A DNA stretch of 64,000 nucleotides, from positions 47,760,742-47,824,741 of the forward strand of contig JAUPFV010000005.1 of NCBI GenBank assembly GCA_036936605.1, read 5' to 3'. Numbering within the stretch: position 1 is the stretch's first letter; each line of letters begins with the position of its first letter. The translations under genes and the position numbers were made by a program. The notes beneath the pieces are model-generated. The model was not told the origin of the DNA, ran no database searches, and was given only the letters and a program-made list of their open reading frames with translations. Shown here piece by piece: positions 1 through 11,447 of this stretch. Source of the stretch: Limnanthes douglasii subsp. nivea. Taxonomy: Eukaryota; Streptophyta; Magnoliopsida; Brassicales; Limnanthaceae.

Positions 1-188
1 ATCAAATAGTTTGACATAAAAGGATATAAAATGAATTATTAGCAGCATTGAGATTAAAAATATTAAACAATGCGCATATCCAAAAGATCTAGAAACGGTT
101 TAAATATCTAAACACGCTATTCCGCATTAAATTAATAGAAGAACTAGAAATAAGTATATAGTCTATAGTCTATAGTCTATAGATATAC

Positions 189-1244
189 CTCCTCTTCTGA
201 CCCAGGTAGTGGTACCATACATGCCATTTGAGGCCAGCAGTTATTGTCAGGACTTGGAATGCCGAATTCATTTCTGCTTATAACAGTCTACATAAAATAA
301 GAGCAATTCAGATACATATGACCCAGAAAAAATTAAAAATCCACAAAATAAGCAACAAGCCACTAACTTTGGCATAAGGATCCAACAATACATGAGAAGA
401 ACTGTAACGGTGGCCTTCTTCAGGAGAAAACTTGCCATCAAATTTGTAACCATATAGCATTTCTTTGAAATCTCCTTTTAAGAACACATGCCAGACGTCC
501 CCAGTTTTGTTACTTGATGGATCTAGAGAGATGATCTCAGTCACTTTATTCTGCACTTCGAATGGAACAATAAAACCAAAATGACAACAGTTTATGACCC
601 AAAGAAACCTATTAGCGACTTTGCAATTCGGGTTTAGTATGTTTGGCTTGTAACAAAAGCAAGTTTAATTTTCAAAATCTAACAGTGGTTCTTAGCATGA
701 AGTGATATCAATTTTGCTCATTTTAAGACAATAAAACAGCATTTAGTACCATTGAGTATCTAAAACTATTCTATAAATAGCACAATGTACCATCTTTTGA
801 AGCAAAAAGAGATACAAATCATAAGATAAGACATGAACTGACCTCCTGCAGATCAGAGGGACTCATCAAGCAAAGAGATGCAGAATTGGCATTCGCCGAG
901 TAAACCGCGAAATTGACGCCGCCGTCCTTCGCTGTGGCACCAAGAGGTATGGGGTATCCCTCGGCTGCCATAAACCGTCGTGATTCGAGCGGCTTCTCGA
1001 TGACGTCCGTCTCCGGTTCCGTCCTCCGTCTGTCTCTGGCTCTAGCTACTGATAGTGAGTTGGTTCCCTGCAACTGTTTGAAAGCACCACCCTGTATCTT
1101 GGTACTGAAATCCGAGCGAGTTATTCGAATTTGGTTGGAGCATTTCCTGTTTGAAAGCGATGCCGGATGATTGAATTTTGGAGAGTGAAGGTTACTCAAC
1201 TCCATCAGGAATCGGTGGTCATGGAAAGTGAGAGAGACAAGCAT
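189..1244 (-). CDS. ISA3: Isoamylase-type starch debranching enzyme, plastidic (ISA3-like), 5' exons only
   Basis: Isoamylase 3 hydrolyses alpha-1,6 branches of glucans during starch breakdown in plastids. I can place three exons: 1244..843 (start ATG at 1244; a second in-frame ATG at 1205 is an alternative), 550..368 and 287..189. All junctions are phase 0, with GT donors at 842, 367 and 188 and AG acceptors at 551 and 288. Exon 1 has a Ser/Asn/Arg-rich, transit-peptide-like leader, then the family opening GYPIPLGATAKDGGVNFAVY. Exon 2 carries GDVWHVFLKGDFKEMLYGY (carbohydrate-binding module 48 region) and KFSPEEGH. Exon 3 carries DNNCWPQMACMV. The catalytic GH13 domain lies off the left edge, so only about the first 228 residues are present. 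The order and sequence match ISA3 rather than ISA1 or ISA2 as I remember these families. No disabling change is seen. Inverted-repeat elements begin about 40 bp upstream of the ATG. Confidence 0.86.
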
Positions 1245-2091
1245 TTGGTGTGTGTAGTGTAGCTCGAAACCATATGACAATGGTTGAAACTATTATCCCG
1301 TAATATTTCTTATTTCCACCTCACGTAAATCCAAAAAAAATCATATTATATTTCCTCCCCAAGGGTAACTATCAAGATTAACTTTTTTTTTCACCAAAAA
1401 AAAATTATTAGTTCTTTAGCAAACATCTATAGAAGAAATCGAAATTAGGTGTTCTGTAAAAAAAAAATTAGGTGTTCTCGGAATTATATACTTGGTATTT
1501 AGGAATTAGGTGTTCTCGGAATTATATCAACTTGGTATAGGTGTTAAGTAAAAACAACTGATTCTAAGATACACTTCGAAATTAGGTGTTCGTCGTTAAA
1601 AACTGCAGAAATCGAGATTTTCCGTAGAATGGTTTTTTCTAAGGCAGATTTTCAAGTTATACAACTTAAAAACAGGATTAAACACCTTGTTGGTTGATTG
1701 TGTGATGTTTTTCGCTGTTAAAGTTTTGATTTGAGTGTCCTTCCATGGATAATCTTTATTAAGTTTAGGGTATTTTGGGTCTTTAAAGTTTAATTTTTAT
1801 TTCCTCCATAATTTGAAAATAACCCTATCTTTTATTTTTTCCATAAAGGAAATTACACATTTGTCCTTTTACCCATTTATTCTATCTCTTTCTTTTTCAA
1901 GAACGCATTATTCTACCCATTTATTTTATTATCCTACCTATTAACAAATTCAAAGAAAAAAAACTATACTTATCTCTCTCTTCAGATTATTACTTTCTTT
2001 TGTTTTCCAGTTTCTTTTCAAACCCCTAATCTCTTCAGTTTTCTACTGTCTTTTGTTTTCCAGTTTCTTTTGGCTATGGCTCTTCTTGTTA

Positions 2092-2170
2092 GATTAGGAT
2101 TCTTATTTGGTAGATTTAGGGTTCGATTAGGGTTCTTATTTGGTAGATTTAGGGTTCGATTAGGGTTTAT
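2092..2170. repeat. 33-bp tandem repeat with telomere-like TTTAGGG motifs
   Basis: A unit starting GATTAGG, then TTCTTATTTGGTAGATTTAGG, repeats with a 33-bp period at 2092 and 2125, with a partial third copy at 2158. It lies inside the outer foldback element. Confidence 0.75.
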
Positions 2171-2245
2171 GCTTTTGGTTGGATCTGTTTTCGAGTCTTG
2201 TTCGATTTTGTGACCATATGGCTGTTCTTTTATATTCTGTTTTTT

Positions 2246-2381
2246 TTAGCGAAAGCATGTGATTCCGAGATGGCCTCTCGGAATCACATGCTTTCGCTAA
2301 TGTTTAAATTTTTTGGCTAGCAATAGTTGCTTTTGAACAAAACAACTGATTCCGAGATACCGTCTCGGAATCAGTTGTTTT
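2246..2381. repeat. Two perfect hairpins (25-bp and 19-bp stems)
   Basis: 2246..2270 is the exact reverse complement of 2276..2300 with a 5-base loop TGGCC. 2339..2357 is the exact complement of 2363..2381 with loop TACCG. Both stems contain TGATTCCGAGA. They are the outer-element counterparts of the hairpins at 3197..3432. Confidence 0.9.
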
Positions 2382-3196
2382 TCATTCAGAACTGCAGAAA
2401 TCGGGTTTGCCTGGAAAAAAAAAATTCGAAATGGTAAAACATAAAAACAAAGATTACAAAACAAAGATTAAATTACCTTGTTCGTTCCGGTTTAGTTTGG
2501 GTTTCTTCATTTTCCATGATTAATCTTCAATAAAATTGAAGTTCTTTGTTTTAGGGTTAATTTTAGAAGTAGAATCATATATGTTGGATTAAAGTTAGGT
2601 TATTGGTGTGTTTTTTCATATAAGATTATCTATTAGATCAATGGCATCTACTGTTAAATTTGAAATAAAAATAAGGGTAATTTGGTAAAAGCAAGTCACT
2701 AGTGTTTTTAAAAGTTTGAATGATAGAGGAAGGCCAAAGCTATTTCCTCCATGTTATTTTTTATTTCCTCCATCTTTCAAACTTTCAAAAACGCTACTGA
2801 CTTGCTTTTACCAAATTACCCTTATTTTTATTTCAAATTTATCACTAGATGCCATTTATCTAGTAGATAGTCTTATATGAAAAAACACAGAATTAACCTA
2901 ACTTTAATCCAAGATATATGATTCTATCTCTAAAATTAACCTTAAAACAAAGAACTTCAATTTTATTGAAGATTAATCATGGAAAATGAAGAAACCCAAA
3001 CAAAACCGGAAAACAACACTCAATCGATAAACAAGGTAATTTAAACTTGTTTTTACGTTTTACAACTTCATAGCTTGAAAATACCTATTTCGAAACTTAT
3101 TTTTTTAGCTAAACCCGATTTTTACAGTTCTGAAAAAAAAAACAACTATTTCCGAGCCGGGAATTAGGAATCAGGTGTAATTTTTCAAAAAAAATG

Positions 3197-3432
3197 TGCA
3201 ACTGATTCCGAGAGGGCCACTCGGAATCAGTTGCAATTGTTCAAAAAAAATGTGCAACTGATTCCGAGAGGACCACTCGGAATCAGTTGTAATTTTTCAA
3301 AAAAAATGTGCAACTGATTCCGAGAGGGCCACTCGGAATCAGTTGCAAACCCTCTGTCTCGTTATTTAATGTGATAGCCTTGTTCAGTGGGACATTGCAC
3401 TTGATTCCGAGTGGCCCTCTCGGAATCAAGTG
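3197..3432. repeat. Array of four hairpins, three at an exact 56-bp period
   Basis: Hairpins at 3197..3235, 3253..3291 and 3309..3347 start exactly 56 bases apart and share the stem TGCAACTGATTCCGAG with a short GGCC-type loop. A fourth, at 3398..3432, uses the diverged stem CACTTGATTCCGAG. Stems are 14-16 bp and essentially perfect. The array lies inside the inner 9-bp-TSD element. Confidence 0.9.
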
Positions 3433-3502
3433 TAAAACACCAGTGTATATTAAAATTTGATTGTTTCTTAACCTCTAAACACTTAAACAAGGCTAAACAA
3501 CA

Positions 3503-3640
3503 AGGATAAACAAAAAACATCATCCGATAAACAAAAAACATCATCCGATAAACAAAACGATACATCCGATAAACATCATTATCATCCGATAAACAAAAAA
3601 TTACATACGATAAGGTCATTATCATCCGATAAACAAAAAA
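3503..3640. repeat. Minisatellite, CATCCGATAAACAAAAAA-type units
   Basis: CATCCGATAAACA recurs six or more times with short A-rich or ATTATC spacers. Reading frames across it are by-products of the repeat. Confidence 0.75.
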
Positions 3641-4158
3641 TTACATAGAAAACCTAGAATTTCTTCTCCAAGCTTTCTCTATCTTCGAATCAGCTGTTGT
3701 AAAGTAGTGATAATGGTGAAAAATGAGTTTTCTTCTTTGTAAGGTAGTTCTCTAGGGTGAAAAATGGGTTTTCTTCTTTGTAAGGTACGGGTATGTTAGG
3801 GTAATGGTTTTGTGAAGAAAAAAATGGGTAAAAGGGCAATTTTGTAACTTCCTTTATGGAGGAAATAACATCATGGAGGATTTTTCAAAAGATGGAGGAA
3901 ATAAAAAATAACATGGAGAAAATAGCTTTGGCCATAGAGGAAATAAAAAAATAACATGGAGGAGATAGTTTTGGCCATAGTAGATTAATTGGGTTTAATC
4001 TTGTGTTAGTTGATATTAGTGTTTGAGAATAATTAATGGCACACAATTATAAATTAAAAAAAAATAAAGTGAAGGCAACAAAAATAAAATCTAACTCAGT
4101 TTTTTAGATTTAGAATTACAGAGGAAATAAGAAATGTTATCGGGGAATAGTTTCATCC

Positions 4159-4989
4159 TTAAAAAATATTATTAGGAATGTCTATATGCTATAGCAGATG
4201 AAGCCTCTAAAATTTTGTCATATGGTTTTTTAGTTTTTTTCATTTTGTAATAGATTGTCTTTCAAGAGTTACAAATATTTCTATGAAAATTGAGTTGGCT
4301 TTTAAAAAAAATCTATTAAATACTATTCTTAAATAATATTTATGATATAAGAATTGTTTCTTTGGTTCAATGGCTTTCTAAATGGGTAAAGCTGTTTTTT
4401 TATAAGTTTTATCATTTTTTATAAACCTTCGAAAGATGATTTCATAAACCTTCGAAAGATGATTTGAATCGATTTCCAGAAAAGAAAAAAAAGTAAACAA
4501 AGTTTTCAAAAGTTTCATAAAATCGATTTCCAGAAGAAAAAATAAGTTCATGGAAATCAATTTCATAAGCAATTGATGGACTCGATTTAAAAAAAACAAT
4601 CAAAAATAATTTACATAGATATGAATTGATGAATATAAGTTTCTTGATAATGGCGGTCATGCTTTGCTTTGTTAGGTTCGAAGGTATGTGGATATGGTTC
4701 GAAAGTATAATGAATGGATGTTTGAGTGGAAAATATAAAAAATTGATAAAATATAGAGAGAAAATAACAAGTTGGTTTTTTTTAAATATGGAGGAAATAA
4801 TAAAAGTTATGGGGAAATAGTTATACCCTTTGTGAATCTTTTAACAAAACAAACAATAGTATTACTAACTATTTGTATTTATTTTAAAAAATAGATTAAA
4901 TTTATTTTATTTTTAATTGAATTTGTATTTATTTAAAAAAATATATATATGGAATTTATTTTATTTTTAATTGAATTTAAGTTATGAAT
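4159..4989. other. AT-rich intergenic stretch without recognised gene
   Basis: A/T-rich sequence. The only recognisable structure is a solo inverted-repeat end at about 4788..4832, related to the element termini at 1284 and 4158. Confidence 0.6.
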
Positions 4990-5930
4990 CTAAAAGATAT
5001 TATGCACACGATTTTCAACATATTTGCGCATCCAAATAACAATCAATTTTCATACTTACTTTTTAAAACCTAAAAACCTTTTACATATTTAATTTCAACA
5101 TTACCCACCCAACTCACAATCATTTTCGAGACATTTTTTTTCAAACCTAAAAAACGCAAGTAATTTCAACGTATTTAGGCACTAAACTAACAGTGAATTT
5201 TCAAACCTATTTTCTATTTTGTTTTCAACCCTAATTTTTTTTACACAACCATCTTCAACGTATTTACGTATCCAACTAACTGTAGTTTAGAATACCAATC
5301 TACATATATTTTAACTTTGTAATGTAAATAAAAAAAAAGTAAAAAAAATAGTCTTCTCCACATCAAAAATTCCAAATATATTTTAGTTTATGAAATAAAT
5401 AAATAATCTTTAGAAAGAAATGTCAATAATTTGAAGAATAAATTTCAATAGGTAACTTTAATACTTTCCGGGACAAAAAACTAATAATTTCGCAACATAT
5501 TAACTATTAATTACGCAACAAGATAATACTTAATTATGTACCTAGTTTTTAACACATCCAAAAAATTATTTTTATAACATAATTGCACGTAATTACGGGG
5601 CCATAGTTTGACAAATATTTTTTCAGTCAGAAGTCGTGGGTCTAGACAAATATATCATCAAACAAATTGAAGAACTAAAAAAAATCATAATAACAATAAT
5701 AAATAAATCAAAGAACTCCAGTATTCAATTGATATTCTTAAAGATCATGTTGAAAATTAAAAAAAGAAAATCAATATATTTACCCAACAAAAAGGTAATT
5801 CCGCAACTAATTATAACGTAATTTTATACACAATTACACTTGTATTTTTTACCAAATAATTTTATTTTTGTGCAACCAAAATAAACGTAATTATGCACCC
5901 ACTAACAATGGTTACTTTCATAACTAAAAA
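4990..5930. repeat. Diverged short-motif repeats beside a MULE relic (possible third motif family)
   Basis: From 4990 to 5285 a degenerate unit of about 70-90 bp recurs (TTCAACGTATTTACGCATCC, then CAACTAAC, then TTTTCAAACCTA). From 5490 to 5900 the words TAATTACGCAAC, TAATTTCGCAAC, TAATTCCGCAAC, CGTAATTACG and CGTAATTATGCAC recur. The block ends next to the transposase remnant at 6020..6480, as expected for the non-coding filling of a decayed MULE. Confidence 0.45.
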
Positions 5931-6019
5931 AAATCAATTTCAAATTATTTAAAAAAATAATATAAAAAATAATAAAAATGACATATGTAATTAAAAAACA
6001 AAATTAAACTATTGTATAT

Positions 6020-6480
6020 GGGTTATTCATAAGTTCTTCTATTATGACCAAATTTTTTACAATGCTCGCACTTTACTTTATGAGGAAACTCTTCACCTTC
6101 GGGATAAATATATTTTTTCTTAAGTCTTCTAGTTCTCACTTTCAAGCTATGTCGAAGAAGAACAGGAGATAAATTTGAACTAGAAGTTTCAACAAAAGTA
6201 GATGAAGTTGATATACCCTGAGAGTAAGTTTCCTTATAAGAACTTGTTTATAGCATAACTTCACATATGTTGAAGCATCCTCATGAATACTAAATATAGA
6301 AGCAAAATCATGTGAACAAGGAAAACATTTAATTGTCAAATACCACAGTTACATTTGAAGTTCGAAAGATCAATAACCATAATCGGTTATCATTGAACTT
6401 CAAACAATATTTCGGTAGACGATCGAACAATGCACGTACGACATTCTGCAATGTTTCTTTTAATTTTATTCTCAATATCA
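6020..6480 (-). pseudogene. MULE transposase C-terminal remnant
   Basis: Reading the minus strand, fragments of a Mutator-like transposase are visible in order. First comes a stretch matching the region before the SWIM finger, then FKCNCGI and, after a frame break, NVFPCSHDFASIFSIHED. The CxC...CxH pattern is the SWIM zinc finger. Last is KCEHCKKFGHNRRT, the C-terminal CCHC zinc knuckle. The same modules occur in the transposases at 33752..34246 and 49980..51074. Stops and frame changes separate the pieces, and the catalytic domain upstream is not recognisable. Confidence 0.75.
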
Positions 6481-9299
6481 CTCGTTATTTCAATGTAAGC
6501 AATTAGAATAACGTCTGATTTTCTCAAATAATTATGAAATAGACCCGACTACAAAATTATTTAATTTAATTATTAAAATACTTAGTTAGACTACAAGCCA
6601 TTGAACCATAACGTTACATATAAAGAACAAGCAAGTGTACTTTCTATGAGAGAGGTTTCCCATGAAAGTAAGTGTTTTACCATATTTTTTAAGAAATGGA
6701 TGCAAATATAAATTGAATAAATTCTAAAATGTTTCCTCAACCACGTCATCAGGCCTCATATCGTGATATTTCCCCAGTTTGGCTCTCATTATGGTTACTT
6801 CGAGTCCAAAGAAACATGACCTCATGGTATTTCTAACATTTATATTCATATTATTAGTTATTTTAGCGAGTCTTCATCAGATAATAAGATTTCTAATATA
6901 TATGAAATCATCTAAATTCACCTTCATATCTCTAAAGGAGAAATAAAAGCTACTGGTCTCGGGTGCCATCTCCCGATCATCAACCTTGAAAGAGACTCAT
7001 TTATGTACTAATCAGTCAATACGTATCGTAATGGGACTAACGTCGTATGATCGAAAACACTCATGGTAAATTTTTGCTTTGTCAAGTCTCACTTATGCAG
7101 TGCACCGTAGTTATTGTAAAATCGGAAATGCGTACTATCGGGTTTCTTCTACAAACCATTAACATAAATATATTTAACATATTTTAAAATAAAGATAATA
7201 TAATTGTTCATAACACATTAAATACGTATCATCCCATTATATAGGTTATACAATTTGTGAGTAACGTAGTACATGTAATATCTTCGTATCCAAGAGAAAT
7301 TTCTTCAAAATTGTTTCACTTCTACTAAAAGGTCTATATCTTTATATATATATTTCTATCTGGCTATGACTTCGACTGTGACTTTGTCTATCATATGTCT
7401 CTGCCCCGTCTTCACCTCCGGCTATACCTTTGCCTTTGCATTTGCCCCTAGGGTTGTCAGTGCTAACGCTGCGATTAGTTATGCCAAGTCATTTTCAAAC
7501 ATAACATTACCATACTGTTTAATTATACAATAAACATTTTCTGATCTTCCCATTTGAGGTTGGTCAGTCGGTTTACCCATCCTAGATGATGATGCTGAAG
7601 TTTTACCGATAATCTTTAATTGTTTTTTTGAGAGCATTCTTGTTAAATAAAAAATATAACGTAAACACTCAAACATAAAAATAAAACCAAATATATAGTT
7701 GATTAGTATAACAAAATAAACTATAAATAAATAAAAATATAAACAAACTAAGTCAAATATAATTAAAGGAAAATTACTACTGGAAACATACATAGACTCA
7801 AACATAAACTAAAAAAAAACTATAATTGACGAATGTGATCGACACCAACCATATGCAACAAAACTTAAAACCCTAAAACCAACGACCTTGATTCTAATCA
7901 ACAATGGTGGATATCATATTTAGGATCTATACCAGCAAAATAACTGTAAATACTTAATATACATGTTTGACAAACAATTATTTATAACCTAAAAGTAAAT
8001 TAAACCATTAAATTTTTAAAAAATCTACTTTATTTTTTGTACAAAAACTCATGAACAAAAATTTGATACATTAAATAAGTTTGGTTTAAGTAAAAAACAA
8101 TAAATAAATCTAAATAAGAGTCTAATAAACATCTGAGTATTTTGTATATGAATACAAATATGAGATTTGGTCGAAGTGTTTTTCGCGGGTTTTTTGTTTT
8201 GAAGAGGTTTTATATAGAAATCTAATATCTTGTTTGAAAAATAAGAAATATTATGCTTTTATTATAAGGATAAATAATAATTTAGTATTAATTTTATTAT
8301 TTATTTAATAGTTTAAAAGAAAATACTACATATAATAATTTTGAGTTTTTTATATAAAGACATTGTATAATAATTTTGAGCCCTGAGGTACGGTATATCT
8401 CATACGTTTTTTGTATCTATTATTTATTCAAAGTTCAAAAATTCAAATTACCTCCATCTATTTTTATATATTAACTTTCATATCACTCAATGTGAAAAAC
8501 CCAAATAATTTTAAATCATTTACTCTTGAATATTCAACATCCTTCGTATTTAAAAACATCTACATCCTAAATAAAACTTAAAAAAATTATACCCAACAAC
8601 AATAAAAAAACTAAAAAAAATAGATTAATAAAAAGATATAACTTCAATTTCAACGGAACGAAGGCCTTTTATATTTTTTAATAAAAAAAACACTCACACT
8701 TAGATTTTGAAGAGAATATAATAAACATTATAAGATACAACAAGATATACCTAAATAATTCAAACAAATAAGGAAAATGTGCCAAAAAAATGTGTGACAT
8801 TTCAATAATCCATTCAAAAATTTCAAATCACTCAATTTACCATCATTTCTAAAAATATCATCCAAAACATATATATACCTACCATAAATGATACAACTAA
8901 ACTAACCATCAAAGAAACAACTATATATATATATATATATCAAATTTTTATAATCTAAAACTTTAACTAACATATTTTTAAAAATATAGATCAATTTGTT
9001 TTAAAATCATATCATAAGATTTATAATAAGTACTTTAATGTTTTTGTGAAATAAAAAATTTTAAAAAATAAAATAAAAGGTAAAATGATCTAACAAACAA
9101 ATATAAAATCTAAAAGATCTAGTTGGACATGAGATATCATTGGCCCATATGACACTTACCAATCTAAAAATTAAGTAAATGTCCAAATTACTATGTGGTG
9201 TGGGGATTCATCATATGGATTGGTTATTCAATTGATCCATAAAGTATAAGTTATTCCAAAAAAAAGTTCTTTTAGTTTTGTTACACTTTTAGCCATTTG

Positions 9300-9341
<42 letters not shown>

Positions 9342-9640
9342 TTTTAAAATCTAGGAGAATGTAGTAAAATTAGTATATATGTTTTCACCAACACAATTTA
9401 TCTAGCAAAGTTTCATTTATATACAAATTTTTATTTTTGTTACAAAATCTCATTATGTTTGTTAAAAAAACCTTTATATTTTTTAGAATACCTCAATATC
9501 ATACCTTAATAAAAATATAACGTAAATGGAAAGTAATAACCTTGTTGATGAATTTTGAACTCCAAATGAGGTAATATTTTGAATATATTAGATATAAAGT
9601 TATCATTTTTTGTGGATAGACCTATTCATGTTCTAGAAAC
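6481..9640. other. AT-rich intergenic DNA; microsatellites but no gene recognised
   Basis: No convincing gene. (TA)n runs lie at about 8922..8941 and 9304..9339. The largest open frame (7479..7805, minus) is a run of hydrophobic residues from AT-rich DNA followed by a short polar stretch. I do not regard it as a gene. Confidence 0.5.
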
Positions 9641-10189
9641 TCTATACCGACATAACATCGACGGTGCGAAGCTTTAACAACGTCAGTATGCAACCTTAGA
9701 GGCGATGGTAAAATATAAGATTATATTAGTGCATTTTAGGTTTATCGTTAGTGGTATAACTAGGCATACTCCACCGGTATGGCCAAAATTACATCGGAGG
9801 TGTCATAGCCTCATGTCATGCAATGATTTACTTGTTGATGGTATGATGGGCCAACACGGTGGTGTACGAGCTCAAAAAATAGTTTGAACATTAGTTATTA
9901 GTTATACTATTATATCGACAATGGTAAATTTTTATACCGCATGTGAATACTCCACCGGTGGTGTAGAATTTATATACGGTCAACGTGTTTGTTATTCTAG
10001 CGGCGTGGTTTATCCACGCTGCTGGTTTAACGTGTTCATGCCCATAATATAAAGCCTCAACCAAATTTTTCCATACTTTAACGGTTTTAATGTTTAATAA
10101 TTTAACATTGTATAAGGTTAAAGATCTCAGTTTAGTGGGAAATAATTTTGATCTTACGGATACCAGCGGAGTAATCAAGGCTTGAGATG

Positions 10190-11447
10190 TCGATTATAGT
10201 GACTTGTTTACTATGAAATTGCATTATATACAACAAAAATTGGTTGATTGGTTTACGGTTACTACAAAAAATAACGAGTTTGAAGTTGTGTTAAGACGTC
10301 ACGACTATGCAAAAAGTAGGAAGATTCTTAGACTGTTATTTAATATAAGATGTACGAAATGTACATGAAGTTATTGAAACCAAATGATCTTAAGAATGAG
10401 TCTACCGGAACAAAAAAAAATGTTGATGCTCTTTTAATCTAGAGAAAATATAGTATATCATGACAAATTGTTCTTATAGATCGTATGCGAGGTTCACGAT
10501 CATGACACTATGAAATTCAGTGAAGATCCTTCGTACTTGAGACACTTGTTTAAAGAATAGTTGGAATTTTTAATTAGTTCTACCAGGTTGGGATCCCGTC
10601 ATTGGAAAATTTAGGAAGAGTAAAATATATGAACCCTAAGATTTTTTCATTAATACGCACTATATACATTGCTCAACTAAAACAACGAAATATTGAGAAA
10701 GACGGCCGCTCACAGTTCCAATATTTGTTAGGTGAACTAAAAAGATTAGATTGTGATAAATATAGTAGATCATGAGAAGATGGAAGCAATATCATAAGTG
10801 AACTTTTCTTTGCACACTTGGTTGTTTTGGGTTTATTATAAGAATTTCCAAAAGTGCTAATAATGGATAGCACATACGGGATATCGTTGTATGAGGTTGT
10901 TGGAGCCACTTGTACCGGGAAGACTATCTATATCAAATTTGTGTTATGTCCAGGGAGAAAATTAGAAACTACAAATATGTATTAGAAAGTTTACAATCGT
11001 TGATAATAACTTACTCCATCAAACCGTCGTCCATTATTTTGATGAATATAGACTTAGCATTAAGGCGATCGAAAAAATGTTCCATATTGCAACCCACATG
11101 GTATGTCGATGACACATATACATGAATGTCATAGTATAAAATAGCCATCAATGATAAAAAAAATCTCTGATGTTTTTTTGAAGGTGTGGTGTAAAATGAT
11201 GTTGTAAGATACATAAATCTCGTTCAATAACCATCGATCTGAAATGCTCAATGACTTCAAAGAATATGCAAAAGCAATCGAATACAATGGAACTTTGTTA
11301 AAGCCGTACTTTAATAAGTTTATCATGTGGAAAACTAATAAGTCATTACATTTTGGTAACCAAACCATTAACTTTTCGAAGAGCACTTATTCTATCCTCA
11401 AGTGTTTCCATGGTACGAACAATATAACTTCGAGTACTTTTGGTTGA
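10190..11447 (+). pseudogene. FAR1/MULE-type transposase relic
   Basis: Conceptual translation in shifting frames shows the landmarks of the MULE transposase catalytic region: FPKVLIMDSTYGISLYEVVG (D1 region, about 10850-10900), IKAIEKMFHIATHMVCR (the 'A-E-FP-THL-CRWH' motif, about 11060-11105) and YFNKFIMWKTNKSLHFGNQT (about 11306-11365), followed by a typical SxYSxLK motif. Several stops and frameshifts break it. It belongs to a different MULE branch from families A and B in this window. I could not identify terminal repeats. Confidence 0.72.

Larger units (their letters stand above)
2732..3933. mobile_element. Non-autonomous Mutator-type element with 9-bp target duplication
   Basis: The left end GGCCAAAGCTATTTCCTCCA and the inverted right end (complement of about 3893..3933) are nearly identical terminal inverted repeats of roughly 40 bp. 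The element is flanked by the direct repeat ATAGAGGAA at 2723..2731 and 3934..3942. A 9-bp duplication is the hallmark of the Mutator superfamily. The element is 1.2 kb, contains no credible coding sequence, and carries an array of hairpins (3197..3432) and a short tandem repeat (about 3503..3640). Confidence 0.85.
1787..3976. mobile_element. Host MULE-MITE-like element, interrupted at 2731 by a sibling in opposite orientation
   Basis: The arm 2440..2731 is the inverted complement of about 2770..3040 in the inner element, over some 270 bases. The stretch 1795..1880 likewise matches the reverse complement of about 3800..3870. After the inner insertion, sequence resumes at 3943 and ends in GGCC at 3976 with the same terminal bases as the inner element. 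The outer copy is therefore the same family in reverse orientation. Its left terminus near 1787 has lost the expected GGCCAAAGC end. The 2.2-3.3 kb stretch as a whole forms a long foldback. Confidence 0.55.
1284..4158. mobile_element. Outermost inverted-repeat element (hypothetical) around the nested foldbacks
   Basis: The roughly 36 bases at 1283..1319 and the reverse complement of 4118..4158 share the pattern TGAAACTATT, CCCG, ATTTCTTATTTCC with few mismatches. The pair may be the terminal inverted repeats of a 2.9-kb element that contains the nested elements below. I found no convincing target-site duplication, so this may instead be two independent ends. A further solo end of the same type lies at about 4788..4832. 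Confidence 0.4.

Noticed and set aside
913..1170. Open frame on the plus strand opposite ISA3 exon 1
   Set aside because: It is the antisense shadow of the transit-peptide exon; no homology or gene signals.
2092..2170. Interstitial telomere repeat
   Set aside because: TTTAGGG occurs only singly within a 33-bp repeat, not as a telomeric array.
7479..7805. 108-codon minus-strand frame with hydrophobic segments
   Set aside because: Hydrophobic residues come from AT-rich sequence; no recognisable domain, promoter or neighbour support.
9705..10178. Frames of 60 and 95 codons upstream of the FAR1-like relic, taken as MULE genes
   Set aside because: No similarity to transposase or other MULE proteins; overlapping noise in decayed DNA.
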